A DNA stretch of 64,000 nucleotides from an uncultured Eubacteriales bacterium (GCA_900315315.1 OMYT01000009.1:1-64000), one strand, 5' to 3'; numbered from the stretch's first letter, positions 52,341 to 62,516 are shown. Notes: generated by a model not told the origin, from the sequence alone. Numbers and translations: made by a program.

Positions 52341-54917
52341 ATGATTAATGACAAACTGATCCCGGTGAATCTGGAACAGGAAATGAAAAAAAGCTTCATC
52401 GCCTACGCGATGGCGGTGATTGTGGACCGTGCGCTGCCGGACGTGCGGGACGGACTGAAGCCGGTGCATCGGCGGATTCTGTATGACATGTCCGAAGAGT
52501 TGGGCATGACGCCGGATAAACCGACCCGCAAGAGCGCCCGCGTGGTCGGCGACGTGCTGGGTAAATTTCACCCCCACGGCGACTCTTCCGTGTACGACGC
52601 GATGGTCCGCCTGGCCCAGCCCTTCAACATCCGCTATCCGCTGATTGAAGGCCAGGGCAACTTCGGCTCTGTGGACGGAGACGGCGCCGCCGCCATGCGT
52701 TACACGGAAGCCCGGCTGCAGAAGCTGACGATGCACCTGCTGGACGGGATTGACAAGGACACGGTGGATTTCTATCCCAACTTCGATGAGACCCTCCAGC
52801 AGCCCTCCGTACTGCCCGCCCGCTTCCCGAACCTGCTGGTGAACGGTTCCAGCGGTATTGCTGTCGGCATGGCGACCAACATTCCGCCGCATAATCTGAC
52901 CGAGGTGATCAACGGCGTCATCTGCATGATCGACAATCCGGAATGCACGGTGGACGACCTGATGCAGCACATCAAGGGACCGGATTTTCCCACCGGCGGC
53001 CTGATCATGGGCCGCAGCGGCATCCGCGCTGCATACAACACCGGCCACGGGCGGATCACGGTGCGGGCCCGGACCAACGTGGAGGAAATGGGCACCAACC
53101 GGCACCGGATCATCGTGACGGAGATTCCCTATCAGGTGAACAAATCCGTGCTGGTCAAAAAGATCGCCGATCTGGTGCATGAAAAGAAGATTGAGGGCAT
53201 CAGCGATATCCGGGATGAGTCCAACGACCGGCAGGGCATGCGGATCGTGATTGAACTGAAGAAGGACGTTCAGCCGCAGGTTGTGCTGAACATGCTTTAC
53301 AAGCATACGCCCCTGCAGGAGAACTTCGGCGCGAACATGCTGGCGCTGGTGGACGGGAAGCCCCGGGTGCTGAACCTGCGGGAAATGATCTACTACTATC
53401 TGGAACACCAGAAGGACGTGGTAACCCGCCGGACAAAATATGAACTGGACAGGGCAACCGCCCGTGCTCATATTGTGGAGGGCCTGCTGAAGGCACTGGA
53501 CCACATCGACGAGATCGTGGCGATCATCCGGGCCAGCAAGGATACGGCGACCGCCAAGGAAGCCCTGATGCTGCGCTTTGAGTTTTCCGAAAAGCAGGCG
53601 CAGGCGATCCTGGACATGCGCCTGGCCCGCCTGACCGGCCTGGAACGGGAAAAGCTGCAGGAGGAATATCTGGAGCTGGAAAAGACGATTGCCCGGCTGA
53701 CGGCGATCCTCGCCGACGAGCATCTGCTGATGGATGTCATCAAAACCGAGATCAGTGAGATCCGGGATAAGTTCGGCGACGAGCGGCGCAGCGAACTGAC
53801 CATCGCCGAAGACGATATCGATATTGAGGACCTGATCCAGGAAGAGAATATGGTGGTCACGCTGACTCACGATGGGTATGTGAAGCGCGTGCCTTCCTCC
53901 GTTTACCGCGCACAGCATCGCGGCGGCCGCGGCGTGAGCGGCATGAACGTAAAGGATACGGACTACACGACCCAGATGTTCGTCGTCAGTACGCATCAGG
54001 AGATCATGTTCTTTACGAATACCGGGCGCGTATACAGCCTGAAGTGCTACCAGATTCCCGAGGCCGGGCGCCAGGCCCGCGGAACGGCGATTATCAACCT
54101 GTTGCAGATTGCCGGCGGGGAGAAGGTTTCCACCATGCTGCCGATGCCGAAGGAAACGGAGCAGGAGCATAACCTGGTCATGGCGACCCGCAACGGCATG
54201 ATCAAGAAGACCGCGCTGGAGGAATTCCGCAACCTGCGGAAGAACGGCCTGATCGCCATCGCCCTGAGAGAGGGTGACGAGCTGATCGGCGTGCGGCTGA
54301 GCAACGGGAACGACGAGATGCTGGTTTCCACCCGCAAGGGCAAGTGCATCCGCTTCAACGAACGGCACGTGCGCAATGTGGGCCGCAATTCCATCGGTGT
54401 CCGCTCTATGCGGATCGCCGAGGGCGATGAGGTCATCGATATCGCGGCCGTGGAGCCGGAAACCACCGTGCTCGCGATCACCACGCTGGGTTACGGCAAG
54501 CGGACCGATCCGGATGAATACAGGGAGCAGGGCCGCGGCGGCATGGGTATCAAGGCTATGCAGCTGACGGAGAAGACCGGCGACCTGGCGGCCCTGATGT
54601 TCGTGCATGAGGATGAGGATATCCTGCTGATTACGGACGACGGCACCATCATCCGCGCCAGGGCGGCGGACGTCCGCCTGTGCGGCCGCTCCACTCAGGG
54701 TGTCCGCATCATGAGGCTGGCGGAAGGCAGCACGGTGGTGGGCGTGTGCCGCGCTGAGAAGGAAGAGGAAGAACCGGCTGATGAAACGGTGGAAACGGGC
54801 GAAACAGCCGGAATGAATGAAGCGTCTGAACCGGCGGAAGCCGTTGAGACGACCGGGAACGAGGGGAATCCTGCTCCCTCCGAAGGCGTTGATGAGGGGA
54901 AAGAAGAGAACCCGTAA
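52341..54917 (+). CDS. gyrA: DNA gyrase subunit A
   Basis: An 858-residue breakage-reunion subunit. The winged-helix/tower region contains [18 protein letters not shown], the quinolone-determining region [19 protein letters not shown] with Ser and Asp at the positions equivalent to E. coli 83 and 87 (drug-sensitive form), and the catalytic Tyr in [10 protein letters not shown]. The C-terminal six-bladed DNA-wrapping domain follows from about residue 500, with a GyrA-box-like RGGRGVSG. The last 60 residues are an acidic tail rich in Glu, Thr and Ala ([17 protein letters not shown]), longer than in many relatives. It follows gyrB by 2 bases and ends before a strong terminator. Confidence 0.97.
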   Translation: MINDKLIPVNLEQEMKKSFIAYAMAVIVDRALPDVRDGLKPVHRRILYDMSEELGMTPDKPTRKSARVVGDVLGKFHPHGDSSVYDAMVRLAQPFNIRYPLIEGQGNFGSVDGDGAAAMRYTEARLQKLTMHLLDGIDKDTVDFYPNFDETLQQPSVLPARFPNLLVNGSSGIAVGMATNIPPHNLTEVINGVICMIDNPECTVDDLMQHIKGPDFPTGGLIMGRSGIRAAYNTGHGRITVRARTNVEEMGTNRHRIIVTEIPYQVNKSVLVKKIADLVHEKKIEGISDIRDESNDRQGMRIVIELKKDVQPQVVLNMLYKHTPLQENFGANMLALVDGKPRVLNLREMIYYYLEHQKDVVTRRTKYELDRATARAHIVEGLLKALDHIDEIVAIIRASKDTATAKEALMLRFEFSEKQAQAILDMRLARLTGLEREKLQEEYLELEKTIARLTAILADEHLLMDVIKTEISEIRDKFGDERRSELTIAEDDIDIEDLIQEENMVVTLTHDGYVKRVPSSVYRAQHRGGRGVSGMNVKDTDYTTQMFVVSTHQEIMFFTNTGRVYSLKCYQIPEAGRQARGTAIINLLQIAGGEKVSTMLPMPKETEQEHNLVMATRNGMIKKTALEEFRNLRKNGLIAIALREGDELIGVRLSNGNDEMLVSTRKGKCIRFNERHVRNVGRNSIGVRSMRIAEGDEVIDIAAVEPETTVLAITTLGYGKRTDPDEYREQGRGGMGIKAMQLTEKTGDLAALMFVHEDEDILLITDDGTIIRARAADVRLCGRSTQGVRIMRLAEGSTVVGVCRAEKEEEEPADETVETGETAGMNEASEPAEAVETTGNEGNPAPSEGVDEGKEENP

Positions 54918-54936
54918 GCAGGGAATTGTTCATACA

Positions 54937-54969
54937 GAGTTCACAGAGATGTGGACTCTTTTTAATTTC
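54937..54969 (+). terminator. gyrBA terminator
   Basis: AGAGTTCACA (54937-54946) and TGTGGACTCT (54951-54960) form a 10-bp stem with one G-T pair and a GAGA loop, followed by TTTTTAATTT. Confidence 0.88.
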
Positions 54970-55025
54970 GCTTTAAGTTTCTTTTTTATCTTTATATATG
55001 TCAAATCCGGAAAGATGGGAAAGGA

Positions 55026-56210
55026 ATGACAGGGAAAATGAGCGAAACCAAAGAAATCACAGCAACAGAAAACACCGAAGTCCAGAAGGCGCCGGAAAAG
55101 ACTCCGGAAAAGGCCCCGGAGAAGAAACCGGAAAAGAAAAAGAAAAAGGGCCGCAAACGCAGAATCATCAAGCGGATTATCTGGCTGATCGTGATTCTGG
55201 CGATTCTGGGCGGAATCGGTTATGTGGTTTACAATAAACTGCGGGCGGATTACAAGGTCACTTACGATCCCTATACCGCCACGACCGGCAGCATTTCCAA
55301 TTCGCTGTCCTTTACCGGCAGCATGCAGCTGATCAACAGCGCGACCTATACCGCCTCTGCGGAAACGAAGGTCCGGGAGATTTATGTCTCCGTCGGCGAC
55401 AAGGTGAAGCAAGGGGCCAAGCTGCTGCGTCTGTCCGACGGGACATCGATCGAAGCGGAGTTTGACGGAACCGTCAGCGCGATCAACGTGGCCAAGGGCG
55501 ACGAGGTCAAGGCCGAGGATTCGCTGATCACCGTGGCGGATTTCGACAAAATGAAAGTTTCCGTCCGCGTGGGCGAGAGCAACATCTCCAGCGTCAGCGT
55601 CGGCCAGGACTGCAAGGTTACGGTTTCCTCCGCGGGCGCGAGCTTTGACGCGAAGATTGACGAAATCAACTACGCAGAATACACCGGCAACAATGTGGCG
55701 TACTATACGGCGACGGTCTACGTGGATACTTCCGCAACGGACAACATCTGGCCCGGTATGCAGGCGACGGTTACGGTTACGCTGGACGAGGCGACGGACG
55801 TGACCATGCTGAAGAATGACGCCCTGAGCACCGCGCGGGACAACACAGCCTTTGTCTACAAGGAAAACGCGAACGGCGAGATGGAACAGGTTGAGGTAAC
55901 CGTGGGTGTCAGCAACGGCAACTACGTCGAGATCAAGTCCGGCGTGACCAGCGGCGAAACTGTCTATAAGGTCGCCGAGAAGGAAGAACAGGCGAACGGT
56001 CTCGCCGGACTGTTCTCCGGTCTGTTCGGCAACACCCAGGTGAACCGGCCCGGCGGCAGCAGCGGATTCCCGGGCGGCGGCAGCGGCGGCAGTATGCCGG
56101 ACTTCGGCAGCGGCAATATGCCTGACTTCAGCGGCGGATTCCCGGGCGGCGGGTCCGGCGGCAGCGGCGGCAGCCGGAACAGCAACGGTGGCGGATCGCG
56201 GGGGAAATGA
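55026..56210 (+). CDS. MacA-like periplasmic-adaptor (HlyD-family) protein
   Basis: A 394-residue membrane fusion protein. A Lys/Glu/Pro-rich cytoplasmic tail (PEKAPEKKPEKKKKKGRKRR) precedes one transmembrane helix (IIWLIVILAILGGIGYVVY). Next come the lipoyl half-domain (REIYVSVGDKVKQGAKLLRL ... GTVSAINVAKGDEVKAEDSLITVAD, split by no long hairpin) and the beta-barrel with IWPGMQATVTVTL. The last 60 residues are a Gly/Ser/Pro-rich tail (GFPGGGSGGSMPDFGSG). It would link the downstream ABC transporter to the outside or wall. The ATG at 55026 overlaps GGGAAAGGA; ATG at 55038 is an alternative. No gap before the ATPase gene. Confidence 0.85.
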   Translation: MTGKMSETKEITATENTEVQKAPEKTPEKAPEKKPEKKKKKGRKRRIIKRIIWLIVILAILGGIGYVVYNKLRADYKVTYDPYTATTGSISNSLSFTGSMQLINSATYTASAETKVREIYVSVGDKVKQGAKLLRLSDGTSIEAEFDGTVSAINVAKGDEVKAEDSLITVADFDKMKVSVRVGESNISSVSVGQDCKVTVSSAGASFDAKIDEINYAEYTGNNVAYYTATVYVDTSATDNIWPGMQATVTVTLDEATDVTMLKNDALSTARDNTAFVYKENANGEMEQVEVTVGVSNGNYVEIKSGVTSGETVYKVAEKEEQANGLAGLFSGLFGNTQVNRPGGSSGFPGGGSGGSMPDFGSGNMPDFSGGFPGGGSGGSGGSRNSNGGGSRGK

Positions 56211-56908
56211 CGATGGCAGAAGACATTTTTTTCCGGATGACGGAGATCGACAAGATCTATCCGCTTGAAGGGGAAGACGTCCACGCGCTGAAGAAGGTCA
56301 GCCTGAGCATTGACGAAGGGGAATACCTTTCGGTGCTGGGCCCTTCCGGCAGCGGAAAGAGCACGCTGATGAACATCATCGGCTGCCTGGATACGCCGAC
56401 CTCCGGGGAGTATATCCTGCAGGGGCGGGAAGTGGAAGATATGGACGAGCTGGAACTGGCGGAGCTGCGGAACAGGGAAATCGGGTTTATTTTCCAGAAC
56501 TCTCAGCTGCTGCCCCGGCTGACGGCGCGGAAGAACGTCGAACTGCCCCTGGTCTACGCGGGTGTTTCGCCGAAGGAGCGCCGGGAACGCGCCGAGGCGA
56601 TGCTGGAGCGTGTCGGGCTTGCAGACCGGATGGATCATATGCCGAACCAGCTCTCCGGCGGACAGCAGCAGCGCGTGGCGATTGCCCGGGCCATGGTGGG
56701 AAACCCTTCCATTCTGCTGGCGGACGAGCCTACCGGCGCGCTGAACCAGAAGACCGGCGCCCAGATCATGGAGCTGTTTCATGAACTGAATGATGAGAAA
56801 CGTACGGTCATTATGATCACCCACGATCTGAAGATCGCTTCCCATGCCCGCCGGGTGGTGCATATCATCGACGGAGGAATATCGGAAGGAGGCCTGCATG
56901 ATGCGTAA
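56207..56908 (+). CDS. MacB/LolD-type ABC transporter ATP-binding protein
   Basis: A 233-residue ATPase of the antimicrobial-peptide/macrolide export group: Walker [11 protein letters not shown]-loop [22 protein letters not shown], signature [15 protein letters not shown], Walker [13 protein letters not shown] and switch His MITHDLKIA. The D-loop reads GALNQKTG, with Asn where the family has Asp (GALDxxTG), an unusual change at a residue that couples the two nucleotide sites. Its ATG overlaps the adaptor's stop (ATGA), and its own stop overlaps the permease start, so the three are translated together. Confidence 0.93.
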   Translation: MTMAEDIFFRMTEIDKIYPLEGEDVHALKKVSLSIDEGEYLSVLGPSGSGKSTLMNIIGCLDTPTSGEYILQGREVEDMDELELAELRNREIGFIFQNSQLLPRLTARKNVELPLVYAGVSPKERRERAEAMLERVGLADRMDHMPNQLSGGQQQRVAIARAMVGNPSILLADEPTGALNQKTGAQIMELFHELNDEKRTVIMITHDLKIASHARRVVHIIDGGISEGGLHDA

Positions 56909-58100
56909 AAAATTCATCATGCTCCGGGAGAGCGTCGCCATGGCGCTGGACAATATCCGGAATAATAAGGTACGCTCCTTTCTGACCCTGCTGGGCATCA
57001 TGATCGGCGTCATGGCGGTTATCACCCTGATCACGACGGTGTCCGGCGTGTCCGGCACGATTTCTTCTTCCTTCTCCAGCATGGGTGTCGGCACCCTGAC
57101 CGTTTCGGTCACCGGCAGCGACCTGAAGACCGGCATGACGCCGGAGGATCTGGAGGTCATTTCGGCCCTGGAGAGCGTGGACGGCGTATCGCCGACGGTT
57201 AACCTGGGCGGCCGGGTTTCCTACGGCAAGAACGTGCAGACCGGCAAGACCGCGTCCGGCAAGAACGCTTATTATTTCCAGGCGAATGAGGACATGATCG
57301 TGCAGGGCAGAGGGCTGACCTTCATCGACGATGACAACAGCACCTATGTCTGTGTGATCAGTCAGGACCTGGTGGATGAATTCTTCCTGGGTGTGAATCC
57401 CATCGGGGAAACGATCTATGTTTCCGGCCTGCCTTTCACGATTGTCGGACGGTATGAGGAAGACAGCGGCGGCGGCGTATCCTCCATCTTCATGGGATCG
57501 GCGGACGTGATCGTTCCCTATACGACGGCCATGAAGATCAACAACTCCGACGAGGTGACCTCCTTCACGGTATACCTGAAGGAGGGCGCGGACAGCGAAG
57601 CCGCGGCAAGCGAGATCGAGGACGCCATGGACAAGATCTTCGACTACGAGGATGACTGCTTTACGGTGGCGTCGATGGAGTCCATTGAGGATACGATGAA
57701 GAACATGACAACCATGCTGAGCAGCCTGCTGGCAGGTATTGCGTCCATCGCGCTGCTGGTCGGCGGCATCGGGATCATGAACATGATGCTGACCACCGTG
57801 ACGGAGCGGACGGCGGAGATCGGCCTGAAAAAGGCGCTGGGCGCGGTGCCCGGGCAGATCCAGAGCCAGTTCCTGCTGGAAAGCTTCCTGCTTTCCATGA
57901 TCGGCGGCTTGCTGGGGGTTCTCTTCGGCCTGGCCCTGTCCTTTATCCTGTGTCAGGTGCTGGGTACCAGTTTCGTGTTCAACGGCGGGGCGATCCTGCT
58001 GGGCGTGGGATTCTCCGCAGTGGTCGGCATTATCTTCGGATGGGCGCCGGCACGGAAGGCCAGCAGACTGAATCCGATTGACGCGCTGAGAGCGGCATAA
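56898..58100 (+). CDS. MacB-type ABC transporter permease
   Basis: A 400-residue permease with the four-helix MacB plan: helix 1 (SFLTLLGIMIGVMAVITLITTV), a large MacB_PCD extracytoplasmic domain (residues 55-270, GMTPEDLEVISALESVDGVSP, GRYEEDSGGGVSSIFMG), then three helices with the FtsX-domain signature IGIMNMMLTTVTERTAEIGLKKALGA and the C-terminal WAPARKASRLNPIDALR. It would export peptides, lipids or antibiotics by a mechanotransmission cycle with its ATPase and adaptor. Start at 56898 has GAAGGAGG 6 bases upstream. The longer frame from 56844 reads through the ATPase gene. Confidence 0.92.
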   Translation: MMRKKFIMLRESVAMALDNIRNNKVRSFLTLLGIMIGVMAVITLITTVSGVSGTISSSFSSMGVGTLTVSVTGSDLKTGMTPEDLEVISALESVDGVSPTVNLGGRVSYGKNVQTGKTASGKNAYYFQANEDMIVQGRGLTFIDDDNSTYVCVISQDLVDEFFLGVNPIGETIYVSGLPFTIVGRYEEDSGGGVSSIFMGSADVIVPYTTAMKINNSDEVTSFTVYLKEGADSEAAASEIEDAMDKIFDYEDDCFTVASMESIEDTMKNMTTMLSSLLAGIASIALLVGGIGIMNMMLTTVTERTAEIGLKKALGAVPGQIQSQFLLESFLLSMIGGLLGVLFGLALSFILCQVLGTSFVFNGGAILLGVGFSAVVGIIFGWAPARKASRLNPIDALRAA

Positions 58101-58121
58101 TATAGAAAGGCGGAAAGAGAC

Positions 58122-59204
58122 ATGAAAACCACGAAGAGAATTGCGGCGATTGCTTTGGTCCTGATGCTGGCGGCGGGGATTGCCTGCGCGGATACACTGA
58201 GCCTGAACGGTACCATCGAGTATGGTGAGACTGTCCCGGTTTATGCTCCGATCGGCGGAACGGTGGAGAATGTCGCGGTGGAGCAGGGTATGCGTGTGAA
58301 TGCCGGGGACGCCCTGTTTTCTTACAAGACAGACAAGACCTACGCCTCGGAAGACGGAACGGTGTCCGGCGTGTTCGTCCAGCCGGGCGATGATGCCGAA
58401 ACCGTGACGGAACGGTTCGGCGCCGATCTGTACATCGAGGGAAATTCGAAGTATGTGATCAACGCTTCCACTTCGAAGGCCTACAGCTCCGTGGATACCA
58501 TGATGATCCATACGGGTGAAAAAGTGTTTCTGCTCTGCAAGAAGAAGACCGAGCGGAACGGTACCGGCATCGTCACGGCCGTGGACGGAACCAGCTATAC
58601 GGTGCAGGTCACGGAAGGAAACTTCATCACAGGCGACGTGATTTCCGTTTACCGGGACGCCGCGTATTCCGACACGCTGCGGATCGGCCGCGGCAACGCG
58701 GAACGGGCGAACCCGACGGCGGTGAACGCCACCGGCGCCATCGTCAATGTCGCTGTGAAGGACGGCGATGAGGTCAGGCGCGGAGATTTGCTGCTGGAGA
58801 CCCTTACCGGTACCTTTGACAGATATGATATGAGCGGCACTTCGGTCACGGCTGAGGAGGCGGGTGTCATCATTAGCATCAGCGCCGAAGCCGGCGCCGC
58901 GGTCACCAAGGGGGATATCGTCGCGAAGATTGCCCCGCTCAGCTCTATGCGGGTGACGGCCTCCGTCACCGCGGACGACCGGAAAGAACTGAAAGCCGGG
59001 GATAAGGTTACCATCGCCCTGGAGTCGGACGAAACCAAAACCTATGAGGGAACAGTCCGGTATATTTCCGAACTGCCGGAAGAGGATACGGAAACGGTCC
59101 AATATAAGGTGACGATCGATTTCACGCCGGATGAAAACGCGGTCTACGGCATGTCGGTGGTAGTGACAACCGGCTCGAAATCTGTTACAGTGGTTGGGGA
59201 GTAA
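58122..59204 (+). CDS. Exported second adaptor-like (HlyD/lipoyl-domain) protein
   Basis: A 360-residue exported protein with a signal peptide (MKTTKRIAAIALVLMLAAGIACAD). It carries two lipoyl-like half motifs, near 30-75 (VPVYAPIGGTVENVAVEQGMRVNAGDALFSY) and near 200-260 (GAIVNVAVKDGDEVRRGDLLLET, GVIISISAEAGAAVTKGDIVAKI), and a C-terminal barrel-like segment (LKAGDKVTIALESDETKTYEGTV, YGMSVVVTTGS). Unlike the first adaptor it has no membrane anchor beyond the signal sequence. Two adaptors for one MacB-like transporter is uncommon; it may extend the first or sense the substrate. GGCGGAAAGAG precedes the ATG. It lies between the permease and the two-component genes. Confidence 0.75.
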   Translation: MKTTKRIAAIALVLMLAAGIACADTLSLNGTIEYGETVPVYAPIGGTVENVAVEQGMRVNAGDALFSYKTDKTYASEDGTVSGVFVQPGDDAETVTERFGADLYIEGNSKYVINASTSKAYSSVDTMMIHTGEKVFLLCKKKTERNGTGIVTAVDGTSYTVQVTEGNFITGDVISVYRDAAYSDTLRIGRGNAERANPTAVNATGAIVNVAVKDGDEVRRGDLLLETLTGTFDRYDMSGTSVTAEEAGVIISISAEAGAAVTKGDIVAKIAPLSSMRVTASVTADDRKELKAGDKVTIALESDETKTYEGTVRYISELPEEDTETVQYKVTIDFTPDENAVYGMSVVVTTGSKSVTVVGE

Positions 59205-59227
59205 GACCTCAGGTACGGGAGAATAAC

Positions 59228-59902
59228 ATGAAGCTGCTTTTTGCGGAGGATGACCGGGATCTTTCCACGGCGGTCAGGACGCTGCTGGAACGCAACGGAT
59301 ATATGGTGGATGCCGTATATGACGGGGCGGAAGCCGTCGATTATGCCCTGGAAGGGGAATACGACGGGATGATCCTGGACTGGATGATGCCGGAGAAGGA
59401 CGGTGTCGAGGCGCTGCGGGAGATGCGCGCTGAAGGTGTCCGGACGCCCTGCATTCTGCTGACGGCCCGGGACGCGGTGGAAGACCGCATCACCGGGCTG
59501 GACGCGGGGGCGGACGATTACCTGCCGAAGCCCTTCAACGGGCGGGAACTCCTGGCCAGGATCCGGGCCATGCTTCGGCGCCGGGAAACCTATGTGCCGG
59601 ACGTGATCGCCTGGGAGGATCTGCAGCTGGATAAGGGCAGCTGCGAGCTCCGCTGCGGGCAGAACAGCATCCGGCTGACGGGCAAGATGTACCAGCTGAT
59701 GGAACTGTTTATGGAAAATCCGAAGCATCTCTTCTCCGTGCAGCAGCTGATGGACCGCGTCTGGGGCTGGGAGTCCGAGGCGGAGATCAACGTGGTCTGG
59801 GTCAACATCTCCCAGCTGCGCAAGAAGCTGAGCGAACTGGGAACGGAAACCGAGATCCGGGTCCACCGGGGGACCGGTTATTCTTTGGAGAGGCAGTCAT
59901 GA
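59228..59902 (+). CDS. OmpR/PhoB-family response regulator
   Basis: A 224-residue regulator. The receiver domain has the acidic pair in LLFAEDDRDL, the phosphorylation site Asp51 in GMILDWMMP, Thr in ILLTARDA and Lys in YLPKPFNGRELLARI. The C-terminal winged helix (residues 125-220) shows LTGKMYQLMELFMENP and VWVNISQLRKKL, with the closing RGTGYSL. It most likely controls the efflux operon it sits in. Its stop overlaps the kinase gene's start by 4 bases. Confidence 0.94.
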   Translation: MKLLFAEDDRDLSTAVRTLLERNGYMVDAVYDGAEAVDYALEGEYDGMILDWMMPEKDGVEALREMRAEGVRTPCILLTARDAVEDRITGLDAGADDYLPKPFNGRELLARIRAMLRRRETYVPDVIAWEDLQLDKGSCELRCGQNSIRLTGKMYQLMELFMENPKHLFSVQQLMDRVWGWESEAEINVVWVNISQLRKKLSELGTETEIRVHRGTGYSLERQS

Positions 59903-61224
59903 TCAAACAACTGCAGAGAAGATTCATCCGCATCGCTGTGGTAGCGCTGACCGTTGCCATGGTGCTTGTTGTCGGGATCGTGAACGTTGCGAACTGGATC
60001 AGCGTGCGGGGAGAACTGTATAATACGCTCTCCCTGCTTGTGTTGCCGGAATCCGTGGACGAGGAGCCGGAGGATCCGGTGACGCCGCTGCCGACGCCGG
60101 TGACGACGGCTTCCCCGGAGCGGGAGACAAAGAACGACAGACAGGAAAGATGGCGGGGGAACGGGCCTTTTCCGGACAGAAACCGGCATTTCCGGAACAT
60201 GGTTTCGGAAGCCAACTGGTTTACCGGTGTGATTACAGAAGAGGGGGAAGTGAAGTTCCTCCTGCTTGATCAGATCAAAAATCTGGATGAGGAGACCGCG
60301 AAATCCCTGCTTTTCCAAGCGATCGCGGACGGACGGACCGACGGATTCCTGCAGGATTACCTGTTCCGGACCCGTACGCGGAAGGACGGGAGCACCCAGG
60401 TCGTGATGCTGAACTGTGAGACGCGCCTGGCCACCGTCCGGACGCTGGTGCTGATCTCCGCCGTCGCCTGCGCGGGCGGCATCCTGCTGGCTCTTGTGCT
60501 GGTGATGCTGGCTTCCCGGAAAGCGGTGGAGCCGACCATCCGCAACATGGAACAGCAGAAGCAGTTTATCACCAACGCCTCCCACGAGCTGAAAACGCCG
60601 CTGACCGTGATTTCCACGAACATGGAACTGCTGGAGATGGAAACGGGAGACAATCCGTGGATCAAATCCACGCAGAAGCAGACAGCGGCCATGCGCAGGC
60701 TGGTAGATGAACTGGTTTACTTGTCCCGGATGGAGGAGGAGAATCCGCCGCTGACCGTTGAAGAGCTGGACGTCGGGAAACTGCTGGAAGAAACGGCGGA
60801 GCCCTTTGTTTCCATGGCCGAGTTCAGCGGCCGGGAGATGGTGGTTGAGGCAGAGGAGGGACTGCGGATCACCGGGGACCGGGCTTCGCTCCAGCGGCTG
60901 ATGTCCACCCTCTGTGACAACGCGGTCAAGTATGCTTCCGACAGTCCGATCCGGGCGGAGATCCGCGCAGAGGGCAAGAATCAGGTGGTGCTGCGTGTTT
61001 CGAACCCGGTGGCCGAACCGCTGACCAAACAGCAGTGTGATCAGCTGTTCAATCGCTTCTACCGGGTGGATGAGTCCAGAAATAAGGATAAGAAAAGCGG
61101 CTTCGGCATCGGTCTGGCGATCGCCGCTGCCATCGCGGAAAAACACGGCGGCAGGATTTCTGCCGCCATGGAAGGGAATCTTCTGGTATTCACCTGTGTG
61201 CTGCCCAGAGAGGCAAAGTTCTAA
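59899..61224 (+). CDS. Sensor histidine kinase
   Basis: A 441-residue membrane kinase: transmembrane helix 1 (IRIAVVALTVAMVLVVGIVNVA), an extracytoplasmic domain of about 150 residues with a Pro/Thr/Glu linker (EDPVTPLPTPVTTASPE) and a basic RxxRWRGNGPFPDR stretch, and helix 2 (LVLISAVACAGGILLALVLVML). The HisKA domain follows with His229 in NASHELKTPLTVI, then the ATPase with N-box LMSTLCDNAVKYAS and G boxes GFGIGLAIAAAIAEKHGG. A HAMP linker is short or absent. It should phosphorylate the regulator just upstream, likely in response to a transported compound or envelope stress. Its stop overlaps that of the convergent transpeptidase. Confidence 0.94.
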   Translation: MIKQLQRRFIRIAVVALTVAMVLVVGIVNVANWISVRGELYNTLSLLVLPESVDEEPEDPVTPLPTPVTTASPERETKNDRQERWRGNGPFPDRNRHFRNMVSEANWFTGVITEEGEVKFLLLDQIKNLDEETAKSLLFQAIADGRTDGFLQDYLFRTRTRKDGSTQVVMLNCETRLATVRTLVLISAVACAGGILLALVLVMLASRKAVEPTIRNMEQQKQFITNASHELKTPLTVISTNMELLEMETGDNPWIKSTQKQTAAMRRLVDELVYLSRMEEENPPLTVEELDVGKLLEETAEPFVSMAEFSGREMVVEAEEGLRITGDRASLQRLMSTLCDNAVKYASDSPIRAEIRAEGKNQVVLRVSNPVAEPLTKQQCDQLFNRFYRVDESRNKDKKSGFGIGLAIAAAIAEKHGGRISAAMEGNLLVFTCVLPREAKF

Positions 61225-62516
61225 TCTTCAGCCAGATAGTCGTAGTAGTCCTGGCGGAGCTCGGTGAGCAGTTCGTCGTGGTCGCCGCCGGGGGCGTAGC
61301 GCTGGTTGATCTCTTCGATCTCGGCTTCTCGGCGGACGGGAACGCACCAGGGACAGGCCTGCAGCTTGCTGTAGGGCGCCTCGTCCAGCTGGGAATACAG
61401 GAAGGGGGAGAAGGTAACCGAGGAGGCGGAATTGCATTTCTCGCAGCGGTGATAGTACTGTCCCTTTCCGTTGCCGTTGTAATACAGGACGGTATCGGGA
61501 TCGGGCACCGGAAGCTGGCGGCCCTGCCAGTCCTCCCAGACCACGATCTTGACTTTGCCGCACAGGTCCAGATCCCGGACCCGTTTATAGATCCAGGCCA
61601 TGTTGATGCCTTCGGGCGTAGTCAGCCGCTGCACCCGGATGCACCCGTGGCTTTTTTTCTGCCCGAGGGCTGGCTCCGTTGTTTTATATTCATAGGTCCC
61701 GTCGGCGCGGACCATGTGGGGAACCTCGTGAATTTCGTCCCCGGCGTTAAACCGGATGGCATAGGAGCAGATCAGCCTGTCGCTGGTGAGGTTGCCGGTC
61801 ATATTGATCAGGAGAAACTCGCCGGAGCGCGTCTCGTTATAGGGCTGGTATTTCTTGCCGTTCCATTGGACCAGACCGGTGGAGCAGAGCAGATCCCCGA
61901 CCATATGCCCTTCCGCAAAGACGTACATATGCTGGGCAAGCTTGTCTACCACCAGGGCCAGTTTGTCCGTAGGCTGCACCTGTTTCAGGTATTTGGATTC
62001 CACATATCCGCTGACCAGGATGTTCCAGGCTTTGATCTTTGTGGCGGGTTTGGAGAAGAAGGAACTGGAGTAGCATTCCACGTGGGTCCAGCCGTTCCCC
62101 AGCTCTTCGATGATGCGAAGGCCCTGGGAAAGGTTGGTCACCTCCCCGACGATCTTTGAATTCTTGTCTGGTTCCTGATACATGTAGATATTCTGCTTGG
62201 TCAGCTGGGAATGGCTCAGGCCCTTTTTCTTGCCGATATCCACCACGGTGATCGGCTCCATCAGCATATTCCAGACGGCTTCCTCGTTGGTGATATCCAT
62301 GGGCATGGTCCAGTAGCTGCTGGCGCCGGGAGCGCTTTCCCACTGACTGCCGTAGGAAGGGGTGAAGACGGACTGGTCTTCCGCTGCAGAAGCGCCGGAA
62401 TCGTCCGTCACTTCTTCCTCGTCGTCCAGCATCACGTCCTCGACGATTTCGTCTTCCGCCAGCGCCGAAGGCAGCAGAAGCATCAGAACCAATAAAAGCG
62501 AAATGAGCTTTTTCAT
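61221..62516 (-). CDS. Exported L,D-transpeptidase (YkuD) with SH3-like and C-terminal zinc-ribbon-like parts
   Basis: A 431-residue exported protein. A signal peptide (MKKLISLLLVLMLLLPSALA) leads to an acidic linker, an SH3-like domain (residues about 105-180, NIYMYQEPDKNSKIVGEV ... GYVESKYLK) and the YkuD domain. The catalytic Cys292 lies in KKSHGCIRVQRLT and the partner His263 region in EIHEVPHM. It would form 3-3 peptidoglycan cross-links or attach proteins to the wall. After the usual end there are about 90 more residues with CEKC (358-361) and CPWC (388-391), a possible zinc ribbon not common in this family. GAGGATG context: GGAGG lies 5 bases upstream of the start. Convergent with the kinase gene; the two stop codons overlap. 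Confidence 0.88.
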   Translation of the reverse strand: MKKLISLLLVLMLLLPSALAEDEIVEDVMLDDEEEVTDDSGASAAEDQSVFTPSYGSQWESAPGASSYWTMPMDITNEEAVWNMLMEPITVVDIGKKKGLSHSQLTKQNIYMYQEPDKNSKIVGEVTNLSQGLRIIEELGNGWTHVECYSSSFFSKPATKIKAWNILVSGYVESKYLKQVQPTDKLALVVDKLAQHMYVFAEGHMVGDLLCSTGLVQWNGKKYQPYNETRSGEFLLINMTGNLTSDRLICSYAIRFNAGDEIHEVPHMVRADGTYEYKTTEPALGQKKSHGCIRVQRLTTPEGINMAWIYKRVRDLDLCGKVKIVVWEDWQGRQLPVPDPDTVLYYNGNGKGQYYHRCEKCNSASSVTFSPFLYSQLDEAPYSKLQACPWCVPVRREAEIEEINQRYAPGGDHDELLTELRQDYYDYLAED

